Source: Antedon mediterranea (Eukaryota > Echinodermata > Crinoidea > Comatulida > Antedonidae). From it: a stretch of DNA of 60,000 bases. The notes under the pieces are model-generated. The model ran no database searches. It was given only the letters and a program-made list of their open reading frames with translations, and was not told the DNA's origin. How positions within the stretch are numbered: the stretch's first letter is position 1; every line of letters starts with the position of its first letter. The stretch lies in assembly GCF_964355755.1 (NCBI RefSeq), contig NC_092673.1, positions 18,235,001-18,295,000 of the forward strand, written 5' to 3'. This document shows, piece by piece, positions 26,201 to 31,509 of this stretch. A program made the translations under genes and the position numbers.

Positions 26201-29200
26201 TATATGTTAGGGAATGGTAATTTATTACACTCCCCCCTCTTTCTGAGCTCAAAACTCTTTCTTGGAGTTTTGAGGGGCAAGTATACACGGACGTGGCAAA
26301 AGTTAACCCACTCCTATTCTATAAAACTTAAATACGCCATAATAACATACAACATAATCATTAATAATTACTAATAATGAACAAACAATATTCATGTAAA
26401 TTTGTCGGAATGGTTCACTAACAATTACTGACATAGGAATCATAAAATCCTTAAATTTAGTTTTATACTTTGAGGCTTTACAATACTCTGTCAACGAAAT
26501 ATCATGTGAAAATTTCAAAACACTATTACTGCAATGATATAAAACCACTAATTTCTCTATGGGTTCTGTCTGGTGTTTAGTAAAAACATGCCTAAATAAA
26601 ATTCCGTCCTTACAGACCGTCATATCTTCCCGACATAAACCTTCTTTCCTTTCAATATCTTCCCGATGTAAACGTTCTTGGTTATCCATCATCTGCTGCA
26701 TCAGAAGACTCTGTTGTTGTATTTGTTGCTTCATTAACAACACCAAAAAGTCTGTACTGCTGTACACTTTACCGGATATTGTTGTTGATTGTTTATCAGC
26801 CATATTTTAAATCTGGATGAGGGTCTTGTTACTAGTTAATCGTAGTTACCGAGACGTTCACAAGTCTACTGTTCCAAATAAATAATGTACTGTTCTTAAA
26901 ACAATGTTTGTGTACTTACGATTAAACAAAACGTAGCACCACGGCTTCCGTAAAATCTCACAGTATCGTAAGTACCGCTTTAACAAAATATCAATAAAAG
27001 TACAGTTGATCCTAAAACAGCCACCAATCTATGGCAAAATACAATAGATCAAACTGCTACCACAAAATATCACAACCGTAGATAAATACACAGTTAAGTC
27101 GAACAGTAGATCGAAATAACCGCTGCCACCAAATTAGGCTGAACACCGCTGCCACCAAATTAGGCTGAACACCGCTGCCACCAAATTATGTCACGAACTC
27201 CTCTCACGTATGTTTCCGAGCGGTTGAAAATACTTTAGGAACTCCCTTGTGACATAAAAGTATACACACAAAATCCACAAAGTTGTAAAATAACTCAAAA
27301 ACAAAGCTTTAATTTCAATCAACTTCAACTTTTAACAATCCAGTAAGCGCTTTAAACAACAGCTTCACAATGACTTTACAATATAATATCCAACCTCTAA
27401 TCCAACCACCTTCTTCAAAATAAATGCTTCAATCAAAATCCTTCTCCCACTTACAATTGTCATACTTCCCCTTATATACAATATGTTCATAACCTTCTAG
27501 ATCATTCCTTATACTTCTTCTTATTCTATTGATTACAGTTTCTATTAATAGGACTTCTGGAATGTTCTTGATTGTTCTTATTAATTATACATGGTTTCTT
27601 AAATCAAAACATCTAATTCTAGAATGTTCATGTAAATACTATGTTACTCTATATGTTAGGGAATGGTAATTTATTACAATGTCTAGATCCCCCGAATTTG
27701 TTGTACTCTTATACTTTAAAAATGTCAGTACCATTACTATTTTGGGGGAAAATAGCCCCAATTCAGATAGACCTTTCAGTGTCTATCTGTCGGATGTAAT
27801 TGAGCTGCATCTGTTACTTTAGCTGATCAAGCCCGGGAAAATCATATGCATAATGTGTCAAATATGATGGTCTCTTGTACAGAGACGCAATGAAGTTTTA
27901 AAGTAGCCTACATTGATGAAACCAGTGAAATTTTTAATTGTACAAGTTACGTATAAACAATGTGTTTCAAGCAACACACAAAACAACACCCTGCATGAAC
28001 TTGTAACACAGAAAATGGATAATGAATGTCGTAACTGAAAATTTCCAGGAATTACCCTGAGAATTATCGCTCTATTTTACCAATCCAACTTTCTTGATGT
28101 TTCAGAAAGAAATGGAATGACAAAAGCTAGGAAGAATTTCATTGATGGTTGGTTGGTTTATTTGTTTTTTGTTCATCATCATGGTGCATTGTTAAAACAT
28201 ATAGTACATACTGTAGTACAATACAATCAAGTAAGAGTACTGTAACAAATTAAACAATTTAGGCAGATTCAAATTATTATGATGTCCCTGTCTGTCTGCT
28301 GTTATGGTTGATTAAGGATATCAACCAACATTCCGTTAAATGGCAATTCAGCTGAATTGAATGACAAGATAGTAAAATAACAATAATATGCTTAATGAGT
28401 CCAATGGAAAATGAGCTGAACTGAAAAGTATTTTTGTATTCCATGATATTATCCCTATAAATCAGATTGACCCAAACCTTTGGAACATAATAATAATCTG
28501 CATTATAAAATTGTGAATGACTCATAATTCCTGTAAGGCTCAGCATACCATTTGAGGGTCAAATTAGTACCGACTCTTTACTATTGCAAGAGGATCATTA
28601 AGTTGTATTTTTATTTTATGTCTTTAGGCAATGTGGCCAAGGATTACTAATAGTGAATTAATCACTGTCCTATCAGATAGGTGGTAGTCCTCCTGATACA
28701 GGGGCTATTTTGTGAACCTGTTCACAGGTTGAGAGCGTACCCATCACCACCTCCATGCCAATTTATGTAGCCGGACACCAGTTTATTTACATTTCCTAAT
28801 TAATAGTTTGTTTCAATGACAATTAGCTTACTGAAACACTTCTTTTAATCATCATCCATCCTAGGTGGATTGAAAAATCCAGAAATCATCCAGTAGTCAT
28901 ATTCTACATAATTATATGTATTCTAAATAAGTATATATGTCTTCTGGTACAGGCATGTCTTTTGGTACTGGCACATCTGGATCTTCTGGTGCAGGTGTGT
29001 CGTCTGGTGCAGGTGTGTCTTCTGGTGCAGGTGTGTCTTCTGGTGCAGACGCATCTTCTGGTGCAGACGAATCTTCTGGTGCAGGTGTGTCTTCTGGTGC
29101 AGGCGCATCTTCTGGTGCAGGTGTGTCTTCTGATGCAGTTGTGCCGTCAGGTGCAGGTGTGTCTTCAGGTGAATATCAAGGCATTAGAACAAGGCTTTAT

Positions 29201-31509
29201 TACCTTTCAATGTTAAGTGAATGTAGTTGTTTATGCAGTTAAAATCTGTATTTATTAGGCAACCTTAAAATAACTTGAGTTTAAGTTTTTCTTTGACTTT
29301 CTCCAAATCTATTCCGTTCATTTCTTTTTTAGGTAGACCTGTGAAGCAAAACATTATACATTAATCCTGTTTGTTGCTTAAACATTCGTTCCACTCTGTG
29401 GTTCACACAATATCAGCTTAGATATTTGAACTTTCCAAAAACTTTTATTTATTAAATATTTCACTGTTATTTAACAGTTTATATTAATTTTTAATAGTCA
29501 GTAGTTATCGTTTAGCATACTTAAAATAACATCTTGTAGCTAGTTGTACTAATAATAAATGTAATTTAATTATTTTACAACATTCCAAAAACTTTTTTCT
29601 ACAGATGGGGAAGATGAAGATGAATCGCTCATCAAGAAACCAGGTATAATCCATCTGTAATCTTTTTTCTGTTAATAACATGTGTATAGATACTTGTTTT
29701 ATTTATCTTTTTTTTTAATGACTTGATGAAAACTATTGTTAAATGTATTAGTGTATTAATCAGCAATTTGAAATTAGTATAGTAGTTGTTTTTTTAAATA
29801 GATAAATGTTGTATCATTCCTTGTAAATTTGATATCATTATATAGTATTATTTGTATGTACAAAGGCCAGCAGAGTTTCCCTGCTAGATAATAACATTTT
29901 TAATTAATTGAAATATCCGTGCCTTTTGATTAAAACAACTAAATAATACTGTATACTGTACATGCCATTCAAACTATATATTTTTTATTTAATCAAGGCT
30001 TTGGTACACATTTTAACATAATATTAAAATGGTTTATGTTTAGCATTTAAACATTTATTTACTTTCAATAACATAGTAACAAAATAAAAGGAGATAAATA
30101 ATATGACAAAGTAACATTGAAGGAGGACTTGTGTTGAGCAAGCCTGAAACATAAAATAAAGTGACTGTGTTCATACTTTGTTAACCTAAATAGTGCATAC
30201 TATTACACACCATGTGACCCACAATAGTCCAATCAAATGACAGGAATTATTTAGGTGTTTTATAACACTGTATACTGTACTGTACACATTCAAACTATAT
30301 ATTTTTTATTTAATCAAGGCTTTGATCCACATTTTAACATAATATTAAATGTTTTAGGTTTAACTGTGTTTATACTTTGGGGTTAGAGTGTTTAATTGTT
30401 TAATTATTTCTCACCATATCTATTACTTAATGAGCTTGCTTTGTTGTTATTTCAGGTACACATCATGGTGGGTAAGTATTTTCCACATATGTATTGTTAT
30501 TTGATAAAATTAAAATATATTTTTTGTTAATAAATGGGCAGTTTTTCATTTCATTTATTTTGCCACATAAAATTTATAACAATACAATTAAAAAAAAACA
30601 AAATAAAAAAGATAAAAGAGATTACTTCGGTCATCGGTGACGGTGACACGTACGAACAATTGTAGAAATAATTTATCCCTACTAGTATGATATGATATAA
30701 ATAACATTTTCAGAGATAATCTGTTTGATGTATTTGTTAAGTTTCCAATATCATCACCTTGAACTGTGACCATGTAAAATTCCTGTGTATAATGAAATAA
30801 AGTTTATCTGTATCTGTACACTCCGCCTCCCCACAAAGGCCAGCAAGATTACCAAAAGCGTCTTGTGGCTCTCCGCATCATTGTTAAAAGTTCAACTACG
30901 ATCATTTGAAAGATCAGGTTGAAAGAAACAACAATTTTAATGTTAATACTTGATTAGAATTTTAATTATTTAATTGTACTTTTTTAATTCTAGTCGAAAG
31001 CACAAGAAACGTAGCAAACGTTGCAAGTTGTTATAAGGTATAGTATTTAACTTGTGTATATAACAGTTTAAAAAATTGAATTTGTTTCTAAAGTCATGCA
31101 CTGTTTTTCTATAAAAAAAAACTACTGTAGTTTCAATATGTAAGAAATCCTTTGTTTTCTTATAAAATGCTTTTTTTTGTAGATTAAATTATGTAAAATT
31201 TTCATTTTGATTACAGCTCACTGGTGGATAGTTACTGTAATTTGGTTTATTCTATTGGCAACCTTTGTCATCTTAATTATTATATATGACGGCTTAGCAG
31301 CAATAATTGGCATTGGTATTGGATTGTTGGTAACTTTTGGTGGTGGCTGTATCTGGTGTGTGAATAAGAAAGTCACCAAGTCTCGTACTCAGTCAACAAA
31401 CGCAGCAGCAGACGGACAGACAGTACGCTATTCTGAAAAAAGGAGAGATACTGTAAACAGACCTTGTATAAAGAATATCAAAGATAGATGTAAAATGAAA
31501 AATATGTGA
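2035..31509 (+). CDS. ROCO-tandem DED-OTU-membrane multidomain gene (whole model, partial 5')
   Basis: Hand-built gene model; exon coordinates are given in separate entries. Encoded order: Roc GTPase (G1 GQEGVGKT, G3 WDHGGQ, G4-position THKS) with an Asn/His/Asp-rich insert; COR domain; Cys/His segment; two DED-like helical folds; Ser/Gly/Ala repeats; OTU protease (PGDGNCFF and GEDHYVSL); then either a polybasic CKLL end or two transmembrane helices. Support: every junction joins in phase (phases 1,2,1,0,1,0,0,0,0,0,0,0,0,1,1,1,1,0,1,1,1 from the first acceptor onward) and most exons have good GT/AG consensus. Roc-COR proteins are known in stress and innate immune signalling, DEDs assemble caspase-8/FADD-type complexes, and OTU enzymes cleave ubiquitin chains. 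A combined role is inference. Intron 13 is about 12.1 kb because of a satellite, so two neighbouring genes rather than one cannot be excluded without transcript data. The N-terminus is missing. Confidence 0.7.
2273..2700. repeat. Intronic tandem repeat, about 78-bp unit
   Basis: Five to six imperfect units of about 75-78 bp lie between exons 1 and 2. Units begin CATAATGTTTACAGCACTT and contain CTATTGGTTTCAAATGATTTTC; starts are near 2273, 2351, 2426, 2570 and 2648, with one internally deleted unit near 2480. The last unit runs into the acceptor of exon 2. The short open frame across it is a by-product of the repeat. Confidence 0.85.
2706..2791 (+). CDS. ROCO gene exon 2: switch I / G2 region
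   Basis: Acceptor ACTTCAG and donor GTAAAC; phase 2 in, phase 1 out. It encodes FEKEHKVTDGIAVIRTVTTT and continues WTEDYDDS. The Thr-rich stretch (TVTTT) sits where the G2 threonine of Roc domains lies. Joining to exon 1 restores a Lys codon (AA+A). Confidence 0.8.
3290..3354 (+). CDS. ROCO gene exon 3: Roc domain linker
   Basis: Strong acceptor (about 17 T then CAG) and donor GTATGT; phase 1 in, phase 0 out. It encodes the short charged segment GNPSKQYTKVVADKLRAKK plus TEN. There is no motif of its own; it is accepted because its phases bridge the exons on both sides. Confidence 0.65.
3614..4331 (+). CDS. ROCO gene exon 4: Asn/His/Asp-repeat insert in the GTPase domain
   Basis: Acceptor ATGTGTTAG and donor GTAATG; phase 0 in, phase 1 out, matching both neighbours. 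It encodes about 239 residues: VVQKPHTNDVVVYDDDV, then about 190 residues of NHNNDD/NHNNDDN units coded by GACAACCACAACAATGAT-type 12-18 bp repeats, ending NHEKQSSG. Every indel between units is a multiple of three, so the frame stays open. It falls between the G2 and G3 regions of Roc and would be a large disordered, acidic and His-rich loop. Ile/Val-rich and Leu/Ser-rich open frames on the other strand are shadows of this repeat. The alternative is an intronic microsatellite, but the phase agreement argues for coding. Confidence 0.65.
4917..5065 (+). CDS. ROCO gene exon 5: G3 (DxxG) motif
   Basis: Acceptor CTGTTTTAG and donor GTAAGT; phase 1 in, phase 0 out. It encodes ATGTGIPVDTDQQLDKDVIQ and on to FNIWDHGGQLIYHGLHR. 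WDHGGQ is the DxxG(Q) G3/switch II motif, and the following YHGLHR matches the Roc pattern after switch II. Confidence 0.85.
5066..6010. other. Intron 5, nothing further seen
   Basis: T-rich intron sequence between Roc exons. Short open frames here lack similarity and codon bias. The acceptor for exon 6 (CTTTTTGCAG) ends it. Confidence 0.6.
6011..6100 (+). CDS. ROCO gene exon 6: Roc core strand
   Basis: Acceptor TTTTTGCAG and donor GTAAGT; phase 0 both sides, 30 codons. It encodes MFMTLQALYIVVFDLSVDLE and on to DPNG. ALYIVVFDLS is the hydrophobic strand that follows switch II in Roc domains. Confidence 0.85.
6272..6451 (+). CDS. ROCO gene exon 7: G4 region of Roc
   Basis: Acceptor TTTTTTCAG and donor GTAATC; phase 0 both sides, 60 codons. 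It contains WSNLQFILSYILSVYSHS followed by PTILIVGTHKSKLGKTEK. TH-x-x stands at the G4 (N/T-K/H-x-D) position, but the last residue is Ser (codon 6413-6415) instead of the usual Asp that reads the guanine base. The rest of the Roc fold looks intact. Confidence 0.85.
6672..6923 (+). CDS. ROCO gene exon 8: end of Roc and start of COR
   Basis: Acceptor TTATTAG and donor GTAAAT; phase 0 both sides, 84 codons. It encodes the last Roc helix (VFKKLRHALREKVYEEHVYH, FAIENS at the G5 position) and the Roc-COR hinge with DVPLKWMRFRCDIHKL, which matches the (I/V)P-x-x-W-x-x-(F/L) signature at COR entry. Confidence 0.85.
7113..7625 (-). mobile_element. Truncated hAT-like element, same family as 10376-12040
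   Basis: Starts with CAGTGATGGCGCCAGG, the terminal inverted repeat type of the element at 10376-12040. The interior resembles that element's right half in opposite orientation, including GCATTCCCCTCCAAATAAAA, TTTAGGCCTCTAGGCC and AGCTCTAGTTTTCAAAAT. No second terminus or target duplication is visible, so it is broken at about 7625. It sits in intron 8. Confidence 0.6.
7626..7790. mobile_element. Probable short retroposon fragment (SINE-like)
   Basis: Carries GGCAAGATGCTTTACTCTCA and ends in a simple A-rich tail (ACAAATACAAAATACAAATAC). The arrangement is typical of a SINE or LINE 3' end. The family is not identified. Confidence 0.35.
7979..8164 (+). CDS. ROCO gene exon 9: COR domain
   Basis: Acceptor TTCTTTAG and donor GTAAGT; phase 0 both sides, 62 codons. 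It encodes LKILASENGIADESILLTFL, then YDLGEIVYMPDN and LLTDKAVLDPMQLVEIVTAF. L-x-x-LG-x-(I/V)-x-(Y/H) and the following DPxxLxxxxxxF pattern are the classical COR core. Confidence 0.9.
8447..8641 (+). CDS. ROCO gene exon 10: COR winged-helix part
   Basis: Acceptor TTTTTTTAG and donor GTAGGT; phase 0 both sides, 65 codons. GILEEDLLLELWKE and FLVALMIQLGFICKR match the COR winged-helix pattern (G-x-L-x-x-x-x-L-x-x-x-W, then helix plus LG(F/L)(I/C)). It ends in a Ser/Thr-rich linker. Confidence 0.85.
8893..9195 (+). CDS. ROCO gene exon 11: COR-B domain
   Basis: Acceptor AATTTCAG and donor GTAGGG; phase 0 both sides, 101 codons. It encodes FFVPLRLAFK, then PAISIYYDFKGYLPDVLFPY, then LSYNHAALYFNQDHHVTLSL. 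This is the second, beta-rich half of COR: a 'yfvPslL' strand, 'F.gylP..lf..li' and a strand pair around the AALYF element. Confidence 0.85.
9301..9372 (+). CDS. ROCO gene exon 12: COR-B continuation
   Basis: Strong acceptor (TTTTTTTTCAG) and donor GTATTG; phase 0 both sides, 24 codons. It encodes VTIKRTNALNETSNEEPSSE and ACKE, a probable variable loop rich in Glu and Ser. Confidence 0.7.
9373..10058. other. Intron 12, AT-rich, nothing further seen
   Basis: Long runs of TTAATAATTA-type sequence with no gene or element recognised. Confidence 0.6.
10059..10272 (+). CDS. ROCO gene exon 13: Cys/His-containing end of COR-B
   Basis: Acceptor TATCTTTAG and donor GTAACA; phase 0 in, phase 1 out. 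It encodes VLLTIQKSFEPTKDGGR and YERCILCECSNTSEKKHIQN, then LTCSKTG. The C-x2-C-x-C...H...C spacing resembles the small Cys/His segment seen after COR in some animal ROCO proteins and might bind zinc (inference). Confidence 0.8.
10376..12040. mobile_element. Non-autonomous hAT-like DNA transposon
   Basis: Flanked by an exact 8-bp direct repeat CCTGACGT (10368-10375 and 12041-12048). The ends are inverted: CAGCGGTGGTGCCAG on the left and CAGTGGTGGCGCCAG on the reverse of the right, 13 of 15 positions matching. An 8-bp duplication and CAG...CTG ends fit the hAT superfamily. No transposase reading frame is present. The interior holds roughly 110-bp subrepeats (10740-11260) with GAACATTTTGAAAAATAGA and GCTAGGTCC words. 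It lies inside intron 13. Confidence 0.85.
10740..11260. repeat. Subrepeats inside the hAT-like element
   Basis: Four to five diverged units of about 110 bp share 'CCATGGTTGGG..GAGCTAAGAACATTTTGAAAAATAGAG.TGCTAGGTCC' words; only short blocks are conserved. The open frames read on the minus strand here are products of the repeat. A related unit is seen at 44770-44850. Confidence 0.6.
12088..22196. repeat. 103-bp satellite array, about 98 copies
   Basis: The unit runs GCATACCCCACCTTAACTAG, then CACCATGGAGCTAACTCCAG, TGATTTCAAGATATTTACCA, ATTACTTCATGTATTTACTG and TATCTATTGTAAATGTTATTGCT in sequence. The first unit is diverged and 114 bp long. From 12205 the period is exactly 103 bp for 97 periods to 22196, checked at several places, so no net indel has accumulated. 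Variants are few and recurrent: CCCC/CACC, AGCACC/AGCCCC, GTTTTTA/GTATTTA, CTATTG/CTATGG/CAATTG. Each unit contains a near-palindrome TAGC(A/C)CCATGGAGCTA. The array occupies most of intron 13. It has no long open frame. Confidence 0.98.
22401..22439 (+). CDS. ROCO gene exon 14: short linker (tentative)
   Basis: Acceptor TCTTTTCAAG and donor GTAAAG; phase 1 both sides, 13 codons. It encodes an acidic/basic linker, DETKPSKKEESNQ. Short symmetrical exons of this type can be skipped without changing frame. Accepted on splice signals and phase only. Confidence 0.5.
22440..23304. other. Intron 14, nothing further seen
   Basis: AT-rich intron. A second possible acceptor (TTTTCAG near 23241) is followed by sequence with no similarity, so the acceptor at 23304 was preferred. 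Confidence 0.55.
23305..23841 (+). CDS. ROCO gene exon 15: tandem death-effector-like domains
   Basis: Acceptor TTGCCTTACAG; phase 1 in and out. It encodes about 179 residues with two six-helix-type segments. The first runs from NFRQLLTDTAAWFDGLGYLK to LLQDLRASGSLSTSNLTLLY, and the second from FRQKVYQLGVELTKDEVSTL to FEHRGIIDEDFTKMVVFRRV. In each, a helix is followed by 'L...(G)xL(S/D)xxx(L/M)xxLxxxL', the pattern of DEDs in FADD, caspase-8 and FLIP. DEDs self-associate into filaments in death and NF-kB signalling. The donor GTTGGT is weak, so the exact 3' end is uncertain. Death-fold assignment is by pattern only; CARD or death domain is possible. Confidence 0.65.
23795..24730. repeat. Duplicated segment, copy 1 (partner at 28100-29170)
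   Basis: Contains the last about 45 bp of the DED exon, its downstream intron and a minisatellite exon. It reappears about 4.3 kb downstream with point changes and small insertions. Shared blocks include GGTTGGTTGGTTTATTTGTT, ATGATGTCCCTGTCTGTCTG and TGAAACACTTCTTTTAATCA. Confidence 0.9.
24637..24726 (+). CDS. ROCO gene exon 16 candidate: Ser/Gly/Ala repeat linker, copy 1
   Basis: Acceptor CTGGTACAG and a poor donor GTGCGT; phase 1 both sides, 30 codons (GMSRSYDASVSSGAGASSGA and on). It is coded by 18-bp units TCTTCTGGTGCAGGTGTG. It is the upstream copy of the longer repeat exon at 28953. With a weak donor and decayed units it may be unused; skipping it keeps the frame. Confidence 0.35.
25171..25367 (+). 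CDS. ROCO gene exon 17: OTU protease, catalytic Cys half
   Basis: Acceptor CCACTTTAG and donor GTGAGA; phase 1 in, phase 0 out. It encodes DSDLHQDHYSRLKKNIASLG, then LMIRKNVPGDGNCFFYCIQD and a helix. GDGNCFF is the OTU active-site loop; the Cys nucleophile is codon 25266-25268 and Asp is two residues before it. OTU proteases remove ubiquitin from proteins (A20 and otubains are relatives). Confidence 0.88.
25457..25709 (+). CDS. ROCO gene exon 18: OTU protease, catalytic His half
   Basis: Acceptor ATATTTTAG and donor GTAGGA; phase 0 in, phase 1 out. It encodes an OTU second half: GTWVDEVAVRAMARLLKCNI, RIVTS, then LGLIGEDHYVSL. The GT/SWVDE helix and the terminal (D)HY are OTU hallmarks; the catalytic His is codon 25694-25696. 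Together with exon 17 the domain is about 150 residues, normal for a compact OTU, so an active enzyme is plausible. Confidence 0.88.
25727..26229 (-). repeat. LTR (503 bp) of non-autonomous LTR element, + strand left copy
   Basis: Starts TGTCACGAACTCC and ends GGTAATTTATTACA. It matches 27189-27678 almost base for base, with 13 extra bases from one more CCAACCTCTAATC unit. A target duplication ATGT lies outside (25723-25726 and 27679-27682). Because the element reads on the minus strand, this copy is its 3' LTR. Confidence 0.92.
26303..26803 (-). CDS. Gag-like fragment of the small LTR element
   Basis: 166 codons, ATG at 26803 on the minus strand. The N-terminal third is MADKQSTTISGKVYSSTDFL followed by a Gln/Met-rich coiled-coil-like stretch (KQQIQQQSLLMQQMMDNQER) and charged REDIERKE units, as at the start of many Gypsy Gag proteins. 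The rest has no recognisable domain and no zinc knuckle. It is probably a truncated gag; a function is not claimed. Confidence 0.45.
   Translation of the reverse strand: MADKQSTTISGKVYSSTDFLVLLMKQQIQQQSLLMQQMMDNQERLHREDIERKEGLCREDMTVCKDGILFRHVFTKHQTEPIEKLVVLYHCSNSVLKFSHDISLTEYCKASKYKTKFKDFMIPMSVIVSEPFRQIYMNIVCSLLVIINDYVVCYYGVFKFYRIGVG
27119..27188 (-). repeat. Triplicated primer-binding-site unit (26 bp)
   Basis: Three head-to-tail copies start at 27119, 27145 and 27171. Each reads TAATTTGGTGGCAGCGG on the minus strand, and the last abuts the LTR. TGGTGGCAGCGGTG is complementary to the 3' end of animal tRNA-Leu (ending CCGCTGCCACCA, from general knowledge). Confidence 0.85.
27189..27678 (-). 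repeat. LTR (490 bp) of non-autonomous LTR element, + strand right copy
   Basis: Near-identical partner of 25727-26229, with the same TG...CA ends. On the element's own strand it is the 5' LTR. Confidence 0.92.
27683..28099. other. Intron sequence, nothing further seen
   Basis: Between the LTR element and the duplicated segment. A TTTGGGGGAAAATAGCCCCAA imperfect hairpin stands near 27741, and a pair of GTCTATCTG-related words near 27760-27790. No gene is seen. Confidence 0.5.
28100..29170. repeat. Duplicated segment, copy 2
   Basis: Diverged copy of 23795-24730. It carries a 42-bp remnant of the DED exon end at 28106-28147 that still has an acceptor (GTTTCAG) and keeps phase 1 at both sides, so it could be a mini-exon or a pseudo-exon. 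Relative to copy 1 it has an insertion at about 28615-28730 and a longer minisatellite. Confidence 0.85.
28953..29168 (+). CDS. ROCO gene exon 19: Ser/Gly/Ala minisatellite linker, copy 2
   Basis: Acceptor CTGGTACAG and donor GTGAAT; phase 1 both sides, exactly 72 codons. It encodes (SSGAGV/A)n units from 18-bp repeats TCTTCTGGTGCAGGTGTG. This would be a flexible, low-complexity linker between the OTU domain and the C-terminal anchor. Every unit also contains CAG|GTGTGT, a possible internal splice site, so the length may vary by splicing as well as by repeat number. Confidence 0.6.
29169..29604. other. Intron, nothing further seen
   Basis: AT-rich sequence between the linker exon and a short acidic exon. 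Confidence 0.5.
29605..29643 (+). CDS. ROCO gene exon 20: acidic linker
   Basis: Acceptor TTTTTCTACAG and donor GTATAA; phase 1 both sides, 13 codons, DGEDEDESLIKKP. It precedes either of the two possible C-termini. Confidence 0.6.
29948..30351. repeat. Direct repeat pair of about 80 bp in an intron
   Basis: ACTGTATACTGTAC...CATTCAAACTATATATTTTTTATTTAATCAAGGCTTTG...ACATTTTAACATAATATTAAA, given here as separate matching blocks, occurs at 29948-30028 and again at 30267-30351, about 320 bp apart, with few differences. Confidence 0.8.
30456..30471 (+). CDS. ROCO gene micro-exon 21a (alternative C-terminus)
   Basis: Sixteen bases between TTATTTCAG and GTAAGT; phase 1 in, phase 2 out, coding GTHHG. 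It joins in frame to 30994. Both splice sites are close to consensus, which is the main reason to accept so short an exon. Confidence 0.45.
30994..31036 (+). CDS. ROCO gene exon 22a: polybasic CKLL end (alternative C-terminus)
   Basis: Acceptor TTAATTCTAG; entered in phase 2 it reads GRKHKKRSKRCKLL then TAA (31034-31036), one base before a GTATAG donor. A basic cluster followed by a terminal Cys-x-Leu-Leu resembles Rac/Rap-type CaaX ends that are geranylgeranylated and membrane-bound. A stop this close to the last junction would not trigger nonsense-mediated decay. Prenylation is inference. Confidence 0.45.
31217..31509 (+). CDS. ROCO gene exon 21b: transmembrane hairpin end (alternative C-terminus)
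   Basis: Acceptor TTGATTACAG, phase 1, joining in frame to exon 20 (G+CT = Ala). It encodes AHWWIVTVIWFILLATFVIL running to III, then a short turn (YDGLAA), a second hydrophobic helix (IIGIGIGLLVTFGGGCIWCV) and a basic tail of about 45 residues ending KMKNM. Two transmembrane segments imply a hairpin. It could instead be 3' UTR when exon 22a is used. Confidence 0.6.

Larger units (their letters stand above)
25727..27678 (-). mobile_element. Small non-autonomous LTR retrotransposon in antisense to the host gene
   Basis: Two LTRs surround a 959-bp interior. On the minus strand the interior begins with a primer-binding site TGGTGGCAGCGGTG and ends with a purine tract AGAAAGAGGGGGGAG next to the 3' LTR. 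One short reading frame (26303-26803) is present; protease, reverse transcriptase and integrase are absent, so any mobility would need another element's enzymes. It is inserted in the intron directly after the OTU exons, 17 bp past the splice donor position. Confidence 0.88.
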
